Notes: generated by a model from the letters alone, not told the origin. A stretch of 64,000 nt of DNA from Nannocystis sp. (GCA_016712315.1 JADJRG010000022.1:744001-808000); one strand, 5' to 3'. Counted from the first letter of the stretch, positions 28,301 to 36,877 are shown. A program made the numbers and translations.

Positions 28301-28418
28301 CGGCGAGCGCCCCCGCGCCCGTCAGCTCGCCGAGGCCGCCCGCGACTTCTTCCGCGGCCCGACCAGCCCGCTCCCTTGCCACGAGGTCGAGGCGTGGCTC
28401 GCCGCGCCCCCTCGTTGA
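25329..28418 (+). CDS. Membrane-anchored Ser/Thr protein kinase with TPR region
   Basis: A 1,029-residue kinase of the PknB/Hanks type. Kinase domain at about residues 45-340: LGSGGMGAVYVAYD, VAIKVM lysine, HRDFKPENVLI (catalytic loop, with Phe in place of the usual Leu/Val), DFGLAR, MSPEQ. A Leu/Ala-rich transmembrane helix (LALAGALGLAALLAGGLW, about 346-363) follows. The remaining 650 residues are helical TPR-like repeats, including DLNNMGVQEIQRGAPEAA and LINLGLLASARGDHQLA. This layout is common in myxobacterial signalling proteins: cytosolic kinase, one membrane helix, and a TPR sensor or docking region on the other side. Substrate unknown. The gene is intact and stands alone after the CRISPR block. 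Confidence 0.9.
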   Translation: MAPQHDATERTLHAAVGVDPTVVAGSPPSPADPAADGAPLERGRLLGRYILLDRLGSGGMGAVYVAYDPELDRKVAIKVMHAGPGVDASADKRARLLREAQAMARLTHPNVVAIYDVGTFEDQVFIAMELIDGETLGDWLKRARPSWPEIVQVFIAAGRGLEAAHQADIVHRDFKPENVLIGADGRVRVLDFGLARQIVGTEQLTAPPRRVAAPPQGLSLDHPTQDLLHSQVTRYGAVIGTPAYMSPEQHLGAPADARSDQYSFCVALYEAFYGQRPFDGETYLALIAAVTRGAPRPPPRAHAVPSGLAAIVLRGLETDPARRHPTMSALLAELSRDPRARRRRSLALAGALGLAALLAGGLWQRDRVHEQRCRTERQSFADAWTPEIAAALEAAFLATEIPHAAATWSRVGPALAAYSGQLADAAHASCVATVIQREQEEPAHQRQLACLSRQRARLQGVTELLRHAQPDDLLAAIQATYQLPPPSLCRDPEVLTGPADPHDPAQFAGEAALHRDLDRAHALALTGRTAAALEAARALRERALALDDPSITAELALLHAITAETIDRRESRDAAHRGLIAAIQSGHDRLAAELAVHTAVLESWSEGQHEAGHRALDQAAAWLRRGGGDPRVEALLLRTRARIFSIERRFDDARRALNSARELVDRHHLGPILRADLLRLLASVEWTAGQQAPARELWAQTLRLDLEIFGEDHPNVAQDLNNMGVQEIQRGAPEAAAPLLERSLQIRRRALGDRSYLVGESLINLGLLASARGDHQLALTHLLAAHERLREHFPPGHERVIMVESNIGAILIELARGDDAAPYLESALLAAGDEAAQGLAPRTNLAHLAFTRARLAACRGDLEVAAQQRTIAAQHLARALADGERLFAGDHPFFAEVLILAARLAHLSGQLPEARAYLDRALTLASAKLGDDTMHTAQIHIVDAELHLLRGDRPAAIAAAERGLALGAAAERPELGAELRFVLARALWSARGERPRARQLAEAARDFFRGPTSPLPCHEVEAWLAAPPR

Positions 28419-28440
28419 TCCGCCGACCCAGCGCCGGCGC

Positions 28441-28986
28441 TTAGAACGTGATCCCCGCCCCCAGCGCCGCCCCGAAGTTCCCGTCGACCCGCCCATACCA
28501 GCGGAGGTCGAAGTTCAGCGGCCGCGCCCAGAAGCACCAGAAGTCGTTCACGATCAGCTTCACCGTCGGCCCGACCATCGCGTAGAACGAGTGATCACCG
28601 ACGCCGCGCCACGAGAAGAAGCTATAGCCCGTCGACACATGTGGCCCTAAGTACAGCCCCAGCGGCTTCGACTTCACCAGCTTGAAGTCCCACTGGAACA
28701 TCGGCCCCACCGAGAACGAGAAGTAGCGGTTCCACCCGCCGAACAGCGTCAGCACCCCCAGCGCTGGCCCCTCTGCGCCGCCTTGGAAGTGGTACATGTA
28801 GTCGAGCCAAGCCCCGCCGAGCGCCCCGCGCGGCCCGTAGAAGCCGTAACCGACGTTCGGCCCGAACTCGAAGTAGTGCGGCTTCGTCCCAGGCCGCAGC
28901 TCCTTCGGCACCGCCAGCGCCGCCGTCGAGGCCGTCGAGATCGCAACAAACGAGAGCACCGCGAGCGCCACCTGGATCTGTCGCAT
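28441..28986 (-). CDS. Putative outer-membrane beta-barrel protein
   Basis: A 181-residue protein with a clear signal peptide (VALAVLSFVAIST...ALA). The rest is rich in Gly/Tyr/Phe/Trp alternation and ends in GAALGAGITF, an aromatic C-terminal residue as found on outer-membrane barrels. There is no Cys at a lipobox position. No family was recognised. It converges with the kinase gene, 22 bp between stops. Confidence 0.6.
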   Translation of the reverse strand: MRQIQVALAVLSFVAISTASTAALAVPKELRPGTKPHYFEFGPNVGYGFYGPRGALGGAWLDYMYHFQGGAEGPALGVLTLFGGWNRYFSFSVGPMFQWDFKLVKSKPLGLYLGPHVSTGYSFFSWRGVGDHSFYAMVGPTVKLIVNDFWCFWARPLNFDLRWYGRVDGNFGAALGAGITF

Positions 28987-29061
28987 CGCCCGAGCATGCC
29001 GCGCCGCCGCCGCCGCGCCTAGCCCTCTTCGACGCTCACGAGCCCGCCCGCGCGTCGTCGC

Positions 29062-29727
29062 TCACCCGTCCAGCGGCGCCCACGTCGACGGCAGCGGCTC
29101 CCCCACCGGCCGCGCCGTCGCCCCATCGTCGTCGCTCAAGTGCTCCACCGCGTCATCGACCCGCGCCCAGTGCACCGCGCCGCAGCGCTCGCACGGGGCT
29201 CCTCCGTGGATCCTCAGCGCCCGCGTCGCCCCGCCGTACGGCAGCATCATCACCGCCGCGCAGCTCGAGCAGCGGTACGCCCGCGTCACCCCCTCCGCGC
29301 CTGGCAGCGGCAACGCCCCCTGCGGCCCGACGAACGACACATACACGCTCCCTGCCCCGGCGTGCACCCACCCCCACGGGAAGCGGTAGATCGCCCCTCT
29401 GCGGTGGCGAAAGCACGGCGCCCCGAGCGCGTCGGCGAGCCACGTCCAGTGGCGCAGATCTCGGCTCAAGATCGACTCCTCCTCGAGCGAACGTCGCCCC
29501 GGGATCAGCCGGATCCGCACCTCTTGCAGCGTCCGGCGGAACAGCATCCACACCTCCGCTGACCGCCCGTCCACCACCTGGACCCGCGGCCGAAACCAGT
29601 CGGACCGGCGGGCCGCCCCTTCTGCCAGCGGTGAGGCGGCGAAGGCGCCGTGATCCCAGCGCGGATCGACAGAGATCGCATCTCCGAGCAGAACCGCGCC
29701 GATCTCCACGTTCAGCCAATTATTCAC
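29062..29727 (-). CDS. Hypothetical protein with C-terminal zinc ribbon
   Basis: A 221-residue protein, GTG start at 29727. The first 140 residues contain HWTWLADALGAPCFRHRRG and are not recognised. Residues about 148-190 hold two CxxC pairs, CSSC and CERC, spaced 27 residues apart, which is a zinc-ribbon arrangement. No signal peptide or membrane helix is seen. Neighbours are a barrel protein and an NhaR-like regulator on the same strand, but gaps of 75 and 97 bp do not demand an operon. Function unknown. Confidence 0.6.
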   Translation of the reverse strand: MNNWLNVEIGAVLLGDAISVDPRWDHGAFAASPLAEGAARRSDWFRPRVQVVDGRSAEVWMLFRRTLQEVRIRLIPGRRSLEEESILSRDLRHWTWLADALGAPCFRHRRGAIYRFPWGWVHAGAGSVYVSFVGPQGALPLPGAEGVTRAYRCSSCAAVMMLPYGGATRALRIHGGAPCERCGAVHWARVDDAVEHLSDDDGATARPVGEPLPSTWAPLDG

Positions 29728-29770
29728 GACGTCGCATCTTAGCTCGGATCACCGAACGGGTCGCCTCTAA

Positions 29771-29789
29771 AGCTGCCGTAGGCGCAGCT
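29771..29789 (-). terminator. Possible terminator of the nhaR-like gene
   Basis: AGCTGC at 29771-29776 pairs with GCAGCT at 29784-29789 (6-bp stem, 7-base loop). On the minus strand it is followed by TTTAGAGG. The short stem and T-poor tail make this weak. Confidence 0.3.
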
Positions 29790-29824
29790 ACGCCGCCGCG
29801 CACGCACACCTCCGCGCCGCGCGA

Positions 29825-30745
29825 TCACGACATCGACGCCGCCGCGGAGAACACCTCGCGCGCCGCCTCCGAGATCGCCAGCAGCCCTGGGTGTCGCAGC
29901 CGCCGCTCCGTCGTGATCGCATACAGCCGCTCACGCACCGCCGCGATCGAGCCGAGCGCCGCCACGCCGTAGCGACGCGCCGTCTCGCTCGCCATCACGC
30001 TCGGCGTCGGAAAGATCCCCACGCCCGCCTCACCGAGGCTCTTCAGCAGCGCCGGATCTTCGACCACCGCCACCACCGAAGGCGCGATCCCTTGCCCCTC
30101 CAGCCACTCCTCCAACGACTGCCGCAGCGCCGTCCCCTCGCCGGGCATCAGCATCGGCGCCTGGTCCAGGCAGCGCGGGAAGTCGGCGCCGGACAGGCCC
30201 AACCGCGGGCTCGCCATCATCGTCACCCCGCACTCACCCAGCAGGTGATTGTAGGCGCGCACATGCACGCTGCGATCGACCGGCGCGTCCGAGAGCACGA
30301 CATCCACCCCGTGGATCGCCAGCTCCCCGAGCAGGCGCTCGTGTTTATCGGCGCGGCAGCTCAGCACCAACCCTGGCGTCATCGCGATCGCCGGCGCCAG
30401 CAGCCGCGCGCACAGGCTCTTCGGCAGCACGTCAGCGATCCCCAGCGCCAAGCGCCCCGACAGCGCCCCGCGCCCCCTCACCGCCGCCATCATCTCGCGG
30501 CCCAGCCCGAAGATCTGCTCCGCGTAGCGAAACACCACCTCCCCCGTCGCGGTCGCCCGCAGATGACGCCCATCTCGGACCAGCAGCGGCTCCCCCAGCG
30601 CCGCCTCGAGCGCCTTGAGTTGGCCTGAGATCGTCGGCTGAGCCAGACGCAGCCGCGCCGCCGCCCGCGTGATGCTGCCCTCCCGCACCACCGCCCAGAA
30701 GTAGAACAAGTGGTGGTAGTTCAGCCACTCCACGGGCCCGACCAT
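29825..30745 (-). CDS. LysR-family transcription regulator, NhaR-like
   Basis: A 306-residue DNA-binding regulator. ATG 30745 is chosen because the family begins right there: WLNYHHLFYFWAVVREGSIT resembles the NYxHLYYFWxVxxEGS opening of NhaR. The winged helix-turn-helix follows (RLRLAQPTISGQLKALEAAL), then an effector domain typical of LysR proteins. NhaR in enteric bacteria responds to Na+ and pH; here no antiporter gene is adjacent. The gene is divergent from the ABC-HlyD-TolC operon with a 97-bp shared upstream region, so it probably controls that operon and itself. The effector cannot be named. Confidence 0.8.
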   Translation of the reverse strand: MVGPVEWLNYHHLFYFWAVVREGSITRAAARLRLAQPTISGQLKALEAALGEPLLVRDGRHLRATATGEVVFRYAEQIFGLGREMMAAVRGRGALSGRLALGIADVLPKSLCARLLAPAIAMTPGLVLSCRADKHERLLGELAIHGVDVVLSDAPVDRSVHVRAYNHLLGECGVTMMASPRLGLSGADFPRCLDQAPMLMPGEGTALRQSLEEWLEGQGIAPSVVAVVEDPALLKSLGEAGVGIFPTPSVMASETARRYGVAALGSIAAVRERLYAITTERRLRHPGLLAISEAAREVFSAAASMS

Positions 30746-30762
30746 ACCTCGGTTTTTCCGAG

Positions 30763-30789
30763 GCAACGTCTCACAATTATCTGTGTTGC
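30763..30789. promoter_or_regulatory. Candidate LysR-type operator between divergent genes
   Basis: In the 97-bp region between the regulator start and the ABC gene start, GCAAC (30763-30767) faces GTTGC (30785-30789). CACA (30772-30775) faces TGTG (30782-30785). Such interrupted dyads in a divergent promoter are where LysR proteins usually bind. The local base composition is much more AT-rich than the genes around it. Confidence 0.4.
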
Positions 30790-30842
30790 ATCGTCTTTTT
30801 CTGTGCTCAACCTTCCCCCCTGTCGTACCTTCGCACCCGCAG

Positions 30843-33011
30843 ATGACGCCGGAACTCACCACGGAGCGCCCGGAGGCCCTCCTCGGCCTCTTCTTCGCCC
30901 TCGCGCGCAGCGCCGGCAGCGAGCCGCTGCCCCACGCCGTCACCGCCGCCCTGATCGACGCCGCCCGCCAGCACCCCCAGCCCCTCGCCGCCTCCTGGGT
31001 ATCTCGCCTCGCCCACGCCGGCGAACACCTCGGCCTGCGCGTCGCCGCCTTTGAGGCCACCCCAGCCGAGCTGGTCGAGCTCGGCAACCAGCACGGCCCC
31101 CTCGCCACCTGCCTGCCCGCGCTCGCCGATCAAGAGCCCGCCTGGCTGCTCCTCGACACGTGGCTCGGCCCCAAGGTCAAGATCAGCGGCACCGCCGCCC
31201 ACCAACCTGGCGCCTGGATCGACGCCGACACCCTCGCCACCCTGCTCGGCCTCCCGAACCGCGACACCCCGGTGCTCTGGGTGCTCGCCGAGCCCGCGAC
31301 CACCGCCGCGCCCTTGCTCCGCGGCGGCGCCTACGAGCGCCCCACCCCTGGCGAGCGCCTCCGCAGCCTCATGCGCCTCGAGGCCGACGACATCTGGGTG
31401 ATCGCCGTCTACGCCGTCGGCGTCGGCGTCTTCGCGCTCGCCACCCCGATCGCCGTGCAGGCGCTCGTCAACACCGTCGCCTTCGGCGCGCTGATCCAGC
31501 CGCTCGTCGTGCTCACCGTGCTCCTCCTCTTCGCGCTGATCTTCGCCGCGGCGCTGCGAGGGATCCAATACTGGGTCGTCGAGCTCCTCCAGCAGCGCCT
31601 CTTCGCCCGGATCGTCAGCGACCTCGGCTACCGCCTCCCGCGCCTGCACGCCAGCGCCTTTGATAAGGCCCACGGCCCCGAGCTGGTCAACCGCTTCTAC
31701 GACCTGATCACCGTCCAGAAGAGCGCCGCCTCCCTCCTCCTCGACGGCCTCTCCGTCGCCCTCCAGGCGGGCATCGGCATGATCGTGCTCGCCTTCTATC
31801 ACCCCCTCCTGCTCACCTTCGACATCTTCCTCATCACCGCTGTCGCCCTCATCATCTTCGGCTGGGGAAAAGGGGCCACCTACACCAGCCTCAAGGAGTC
31901 GGCCGCCAAGCACGAGGTCGCCGCTTGGCTGCAAGAGATCGCCCGCGCCCCCGTCGCCTTCAAGCGCGCCGGCGGCGCCAATTTCGCCTTACAGCGCGCA
32001 GACGAGCTCACACGCCGCTACCTCGACGCTCGCCGCAAGCACTTCCGCTACCTCTACCGCCAGATCGTCGGCGCCCTCGGCCTGCAAGCGCTCGCCAGCG
32101 CCGCGCTGCTCGGCCTCGGCGGTTGGCTCGTCATCGATCGTCAGCTCACCCTCGGCCAGCTCGTCGCCGCCGAGCTGATCGTCTCCAGCGTCGTCTCCGC
32201 CTTCGCCAAGTTCGGCAAGCACCTCGAGTCCTACTACGACCTCGCCGCGGCGATCGACAAGCTCGGGATCCTCGCCGATCTCCCCCTCGAGAACGACACC
32301 GGCGAGAGCACCCCGCCGCACCCGCGCCCGATCGAGCTCCACCTCGAGGGGGTCAGCATGCACTACGAGGGTCACCGCCCCGCCCTGCGCGAGGTCGACC
32401 TCGCGATCGCCCCTGGCGAGGCGATCGCGATCACCGGCGCCTCGGGCGCCTGCAAGAGCACCTTCGGCGCCCTCCTGTACGGCCTGCGCGAGCCCACCGC
32501 CGGCGTCATCAAGCTCGACGGCGTCGACCTCCGCGACATCGCCCTCGCCAGCGTCCGCCGCGACATCGCCCTCGTCAGCGCGATCGAGCTCTTCGCCGGC
32601 ACCATCATCGACAACGTGCGTATGAGCCGGCGCGACATCCCCCTCGCCGAGATCCGCCGCGTCCTCTACGCCCTCGGCCTCGCCGGCGCCCTCGCCAGCC
32701 TGCCTGACGATCTCAACACCCACATCCAAGTCGGCGGCTCGCCCCTCTCGCGCAGCGAGTCGCTGCGCCTCGTCCTCGCCCGCGCCCTGCTCGGCCGGCC
32801 CCGCCTCCTGATCCTCGACGAGACCCTCGATCTGCTCGATGATCGCACCCGTGAGGCCGTCTTGGGGCTCATCCTCGCCGACGACGCCCCCTGGACCGCC
32901 CTCATCATCACCACCAAGCAGAGCGTCATGGACCGCTGCGATCGCGCCTTTGAGCTCTCCGACGGCCACCTCCGTCAGCTCCGCCCGCCGCCGGCGGCTC
33001 CTGCCGTGTAA
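30843..33011 (+). CDS. Type I secretion-like ABC protein with degenerate ATPase motifs
   Basis: A 722-residue exporter-type protein from ATG 30843. After an N-terminal region (1-170, possibly a degenerate peptidase-like domain) come five or six membrane helices (about 185-450), then an ATPase domain. The fold order is normal but key motifs are changed. Walker A is GASGACKST, with Cys in place of the invariant Gly. The Q-loop position reads VSAIELFAG; the signature LSGGQ reads LSRSES; the switch His is replaced in LIITTKQSV. Walker B (LLILDETLD) is intact. It may hydrolyse ATP poorly or serve as a structural partner. HlyD and TolC genes follow at once, making an envelope-spanning complex likely. 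The cargo is unknown. Confidence 0.85.
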   Translation: MTPELTTERPEALLGLFFALARSAGSEPLPHAVTAALIDAARQHPQPLAASWVSRLAHAGEHLGLRVAAFEATPAELVELGNQHGPLATCLPALADQEPAWLLLDTWLGPKVKISGTAAHQPGAWIDADTLATLLGLPNRDTPVLWVLAEPATTAAPLLRGGAYERPTPGERLRSLMRLEADDIWVIAVYAVGVGVFALATPIAVQALVNTVAFGALIQPLVVLTVLLLFALIFAAALRGIQYWVVELLQQRLFARIVSDLGYRLPRLHASAFDKAHGPELVNRFYDLITVQKSAASLLLDGLSVALQAGIGMIVLAFYHPLLLTFDIFLITAVALIIFGWGKGATYTSLKESAAKHEVAAWLQEIARAPVAFKRAGGANFALQRADELTRRYLDARRKHFRYLYRQIVGALGLQALASAALLGLGGWLVIDRQLTLGQLVAAELIVSSVVSAFAKFGKHLESYYDLAAAIDKLGILADLPLENDTGESTPPHPRPIELHLEGVSMHYEGHRPALREVDLAIAPGEAIAITGASGACKSTFGALLYGLREPTAGVIKLDGVDLRDIALASVRRDIALVSAIELFAGTIIDNVRMSRRDIPLAEIRRVLYALGLAGALASLPDDLNTHIQVGGSPLSRSESLRLVLARALLGRPRLLILDETLDLLDDRTREAVLGLILADDAPWTALIITTKQSVMDRCDRAFELSDGHLRQLRPPPAAPAV

Positions 33012-33014
33012 GCC

Positions 33015-34355
33015 ATGCACGTCCACGACCCGATCCTCGGCCACCACAGCGACCTGCCCAGCCTGCGCCTGGTCCGTCACAAGGCCCGCCTCGCCCGGCT
33101 GATCGCCAAGCTCCTCGTCCTCTTCTTCTTCGCGATCCTCGCCGCCCTCATCGGCGCCCCGTGGCAGCAGAACGTCACCGCTCACGGCCAGGTCATCGCC
33201 TTCGTCCCGGACGAGCGCCAGCAGACCATCGAGGCGCCGATCGCCGGCCGCATCGCCCTCTGGACCGTCGCCGAGGGCCAACGCGTCGCCGAGGGCGACC
33301 TGCTCGTCGAGATCAGCGACAACGACCCCACCATGCTCGATCGCCTCGACGATCAGCGCAGGGCCGCCTCGGATCGCCTTCAAGCCGCCCGCAACCAAGT
33401 CTTCGCGCACGAGCAGCGGATCGACGCCCTCCGCGCCTCACGCCTCTCGAGCATCGAGTCGGCCGAGATGCGGATCCGCATGGTGCGCGAGCGCCAGCGC
33501 GCCGCCGAGCAGCGCCTCGCCGCCGACGAGGCCGCCCAAGCGACCGCCGACCTCAACCTCGAGCGCCAAGAGGCCTTGCTCCGCGACGGCCTCACCTCCA
33601 CCCGCAGCGTCGAGCTCGCCCGCCTCGAGGCCGCCAAGACCCGCACGGACGTCGCCAGCGCCCGCGCCGCCGTCTCCTCCGCCAAGAGCGAGCTGAAGGC
33701 CGCGCAAGCAGATCGAGAGCGGGTCACCACGGACGCCGACGCCGCGATCAGCGAGAGCCAAGTCCGCCTCGAGGCCGCCGCAGCCGAGGTCGCCCGCGAG
33801 CGGATCGCCGTGACCCAGGCCGAGATCCAGCTCGCCCGCCAAGCCACCCAGCGCGTGCTCGCCCCGCGGGACGGCACCATCATGCGCGTCATCGCCCGCC
33901 AAGGCGGTGGCATGGTCAAGGCCGGCGACCCCCTCGCGATCCTCGTCCCTGACACCGAGTCTCGCGCCGTCGAGCTCTTCGTCGACGGCAACGACGCCCC
34001 CCTCGTCACCCCTGGTCGCCACGTGCGGCTCCAGTTCGAGGGCTGGCCCGCCGTCCAATTCTCGGGCTGGCCCTCCGTCGCCGTCGGCACCTTCGGCGGC
34101 GACGTCGCCTTCGTCGACGCGGCCGACGACGGACGCGGCCGCTTCCGCATCGTCATCCTCCCCTCCGAGGACGACCCATGGCCCGCCACCCGCTTCCTCC
34201 GCCAGGGTGTGCGCGCCAACGGCTGGATCCTGCTCGACGAGGTCCGCCTCGGCTACGAGCTCTGGCGCGTCTTCAACGGCTTCCCGCCGGTCGTCGATCC
34301 TGGCGCCGACGGCTGGATGGAGAAGGAGCATCACAGCAACAAAGGAAAGCCCTGA
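33015..34355 (+). CDS. HlyD-like membrane fusion protein
   Basis: A 446-residue periplasmic adaptor linking an inner-membrane transporter to an outer-membrane channel. It has one transmembrane helix (LIAKLLVLFFFAILAALIGA, about 28-47), a first lipoyl half (IEAPIAGRIALWTVAEGQRV), and a long coiled coil rich in Ala/Glu/Arg (about 100-275). The second lipoyl half (RVLAPRDGTIMRVIARQGG) and a beta-barrel domain (VRLQFEGWPAVQFSGWP) follow. It starts 3 bp after the ABC stop and its own stop overlaps the outer-membrane gene by one base, so the three genes form one operon. Length is usual for type I secretion adaptors. Confidence 0.9.
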   Translation: MHVHDPILGHHSDLPSLRLVRHKARLARLIAKLLVLFFFAILAALIGAPWQQNVTAHGQVIAFVPDERQQTIEAPIAGRIALWTVAEGQRVAEGDLLVEISDNDPTMLDRLDDQRRAASDRLQAARNQVFAHEQRIDALRASRLSSIESAEMRIRMVRERQRAAEQRLAADEAAQATADLNLERQEALLRDGLTSTRSVELARLEAAKTRTDVASARAAVSSAKSELKAAQADRERVTTDADAAISESQVRLEAAAAEVARERIAVTQAEIQLARQATQRVLAPRDGTIMRVIARQGGGMVKAGDPLAILVPDTESRAVELFVDGNDAPLVTPGRHVRLQFEGWPAVQFSGWPSVAVGTFGGDVAFVDAADDGRGRFRIVILPSEDDPWPATRFLRQGVRANGWILLDEVRLGYELWRVFNGFPPVVDPGADGWMEKEHHSNKGKP

Positions 34356-35824
34356 TGCTCCCCCTGCTCCTCGCGGCCGCGCTGCTCGTCGCCCCGTCGC
34401 CGTCGCCCGCCGCGCCGGCCACCGATCCCCACTTCGGCGCCATCGAGGTCACCATCGAGGTGAGCGCCTCGGAGCGAGCCGGCGCGCTCACCCTCACCGA
34501 GCTGCTCGAGGCCGTTGATCGTCACCACCCCTTGCTCACCGTCTCCCGCCTCGACATCACCGTCGCCGAGGCTCAGGAGCTCGCCGCTCGCGGATGGTTT
34601 GACACCGGCCTCAGCGCCCGCGGCGCCCTCATGCCCCTCGGCTACTACATCAACGGCCGCATGGACGTCGCCGCTCAGCAGCGCACCCCTCTCTGGGGCA
34701 CCCGCTTCACCGCCGGCTACCGCCTCGGCCGCGGCGTCTACCCCGAGTATTATGGGCAATACCGCACCCTCAGCGCCGGAGAGATCCGCGCGGGTGTCGA
34801 GGTCCCGATCTTACGCGGCGGCCGTATCGATCCTGGCCGCGCCGGCATCCGCAAGGCCCAGCTCGGCCGCGAGGTCGCCGCCGCCGCCTTTGAGCGCGAG
34901 CGGATCGCCCTCCACCGCGACGCCACCTACGCCTACTGGGACTGGGTCGCCGCGGGCCAAGGCTATCTGATCGCCGAGGAGCAGCTAGGGCTCGCGCGCA
35001 CCCGCGCGGACCAGCTCCTCCGCCGCGTCGAGCGCGGCGACCTGCCTGCCATCGACGCCCTCGACAACCAGCGCGCCGTACTCCAGCGCGACGCCGAGCT
35101 GATCCGCGCCCGTCGCCGGCTCGAGCAGTCCGCCCTCAAGCTCTCGCTCTTTCTCCGGGCCGACGACGGCCGCCCCCTCGTGCTCGACCCAGCCCGCCTG
35201 CCCGCCGCCATGGCCGCCCCCCACGGTGAAGGCGCCCCTGACCCTCACAGCCAGATCGAGGCCGCCTTCAACCACCGCCCCGAGCTGCGCGAGCTCGATC
35301 GCCAGCGCCGCCAGATCGAGGTCGACCTCCAGCTCGCCAGGAACGACCGCATGCCCGCCGTCGACGTCGGCATGATGGTCCTCCGCGACCTCGGCCGCGG
35401 CGACCTCACCCTCGGCCCCACCGAGCTCCAAGCCACTGTCTTTATCGACGTCCCGATCCAAGCCCGCGCCGCGCGAGGCCGCCGCCAGGCCGCGGAGGCG
35501 AAGATCGCCGCCATCGACGCCAAGGCCGCCTTCGCCCGCGACAAGATCACCGCCGAGGTCCGCGACGCCATCTCCGCGCTGCTCGCCGCGCACGAGCGCA
35601 TCGACACCGCCCGCGAGGGCCTCGAGGTCGCCAAGGAGCTCGCCGACGCCGAGCGCCGCCGCTTCGAGCTCGGCGCCAGCTCCCTGCTCTTCGTCAACCT
35701 GCGCGAGCAGCAGGTCGCCGAGGCCGCCCAGAGCCAGGTCGCCGCCCTGCTCGACTACTACCGCGCCACGGCTGATCTCACCGCCGCCACCGCCAGCGCC
35801 AGCGCCGCCCTGCGCGGCCCCTGA
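34355..35824 (+). CDS. TolC-like outer-membrane efflux protein
   Basis: A 489-residue protein starting at ATG 34355 within TGATG shared with the HlyD stop. The signal peptide is LPLLLAAALLVAPSPSPAA. The mature part has two related halves with long helices typical of outer-membrane efflux proteins (VERGDLPAIDALDNQRAVLQ in the first, RRFELGASSLLFVNLREQQV in the second). It also has beta-strand segments (GTRFTAGYRLGRGVYPEYYG). It would form the outer-membrane exit duct of the ABC-HlyD system. The gene ends the operon; a kinase gene converges from the other strand 32 bp later. Confidence 0.88.
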   Translation: MLPLLLAAALLVAPSPSPAAPATDPHFGAIEVTIEVSASERAGALTLTELLEAVDRHHPLLTVSRLDITVAEAQELAARGWFDTGLSARGALMPLGYYINGRMDVAAQQRTPLWGTRFTAGYRLGRGVYPEYYGQYRTLSAGEIRAGVEVPILRGGRIDPGRAGIRKAQLGREVAAAAFERERIALHRDATYAYWDWVAAGQGYLIAEEQLGLARTRADQLLRRVERGDLPAIDALDNQRAVLQRDAELIRARRRLEQSALKLSLFLRADDGRPLVLDPARLPAAMAAPHGEGAPDPHSQIEAAFNHRPELRELDRQRRQIEVDLQLARNDRMPAVDVGMMVLRDLGRGDLTLGPTELQATVFIDVPIQARAARGRRQAAEAKIAAIDAKAAFARDKITAEVRDAISALLAAHERIDTAREGLEVAKELADAERRRFELGASSLLFVNLREQQVAEAAQSQVAALLDYYRATADLTAATASASAALRGP

Positions 35825-35856
35825 CGCCGTACTGATCTGTCCCTTAGGCCAGCCTG

Positions 35857-36819
35857 TCAACCTGGGCTGAGGAACACCAGCATCGCCTCCATCATGTCGC
35901 GCGCCGACTGGAAGCGCTCCGCCGGGTCCTTCGCGCAGGCCCGCTCGAAGATCATATCGATCGCCGCGGCGCTGCGCGGCGGCACCTCCGCCCCCAGCAG
36001 CGTGCTCGGCGGCGCCGGCGAGAAGCGCTGCTGCGCCGACAGCACCGTCTCGATCGCCGCCGCGCGGAAGTCCTCGAGCGGGTGTTGTCCTGTAATCACC
36101 TCGTAGAAGGTCAAACCAGCCGCGTACACGTCCGCGCGCCCGTCGATCGGCGCCCCCAGCTCGGTCTGCTCGGGCGCCATATAGAACGGGTTCCCGCACA
36201 GCACCTCGACCCGCGCCGGCCCCTCGAGGTCGAGCGCGATCCCGAAGTCCAGCAGCTTGGTCGTCAAGAAGCGCGTGTTCGGGTCGCGCGTCACGAAGAT
36301 GTTCGCCGGCTTCACGTCGCGGTGCACCACCCCGCACTCGTGCGCGTACTGGAGCGCCCCTAACACCTGCCGCAGCACGTCGATCACCGACAGCAGCGGC
36401 AGCCGCCGCCCCTGCGCGCCCGCCCGCGCCAGCACCCGCTCGAGATCCGAGCCCGCGAGGTGCTCCATCGAGAACCACTCGATCACCTCCCCGCTCGGCC
36501 CCCGCAGCTCGCCCATGTCGTAGATCCTGGCGATGCTGGGGTGGCAGAAGCGCGCCCCGAAGATCGCCTCACGGCGGAAGCGCCGGCGCTCCGCCTCGGG
36601 CACGTCGGGGCGCATCACCTTGATCGCCACGTCGCGGCGCAGCGCCGGATCGTGCGCGTGATACACCCGCCCCATGCCGCCCTCGCCGATACAGCGGAGC
36701 ACCTCGTAGCGCTTGAAGTGCCCGACCGACCCGCCGATCCCCAGATCGTCGGTCATCGCCCGGCTCACGCTCGCCGGCTCGCGCGGGTTCTCCGCGATGA
36801 GGTCATCCTGGAGCTGCAC
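35857..36819 (-). CDS. Soluble Ser/Thr protein kinase
   Basis: A 320-residue protein consisting almost only of a Hanks-type kinase domain. Motifs: IGEGGMGRVYHAHD (nucleotide loop), VAIKVM (Lys), CGVVHRDVKPANIFV (catalytic loop), LLDFGIALD (metal site), FYMAPEQ, and the late ADVYAAG. About 35 extra residues precede the domain, and no membrane helix or sensor region follows, so it is cytoplasmic. A shorter start at a downstream Met near residue 22 is possible. Neighbours are the TolC gene and a Fur-family regulator; neither shows a functional tie. Confidence 0.88.
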   Translation of the reverse strand: MQLQDDLIAENPREPASVSRAMTDDLGIGGSVGHFKRYEVLRCIGEGGMGRVYHAHDPALRRDVAIKVMRPDVPEAERRRFRREAIFGARFCHPSIARIYDMGELRGPSGEVIEWFSMEHLAGSDLERVLARAGAQGRRLPLLSVIDVLRQVLGALQYAHECGVVHRDVKPANIFVTRDPNTRFLTTKLLDFGIALDLEGPARVEVLCGNPFYMAPEQTELGAPIDGRADVYAAGLTFYEVITGQHPLEDFRAAAIETVLSAQQRFSPAPPSTLLGAEVPPRSAAAIDMIFERACAKDPAERFQSARDMMEAMLVFLSPG

Positions 36820-36877
36820 CGCGCCAAGCTAGCCGCGCGGCCGCCACCTCGCCAAATTTCGGCCGAACCTGGCGATC

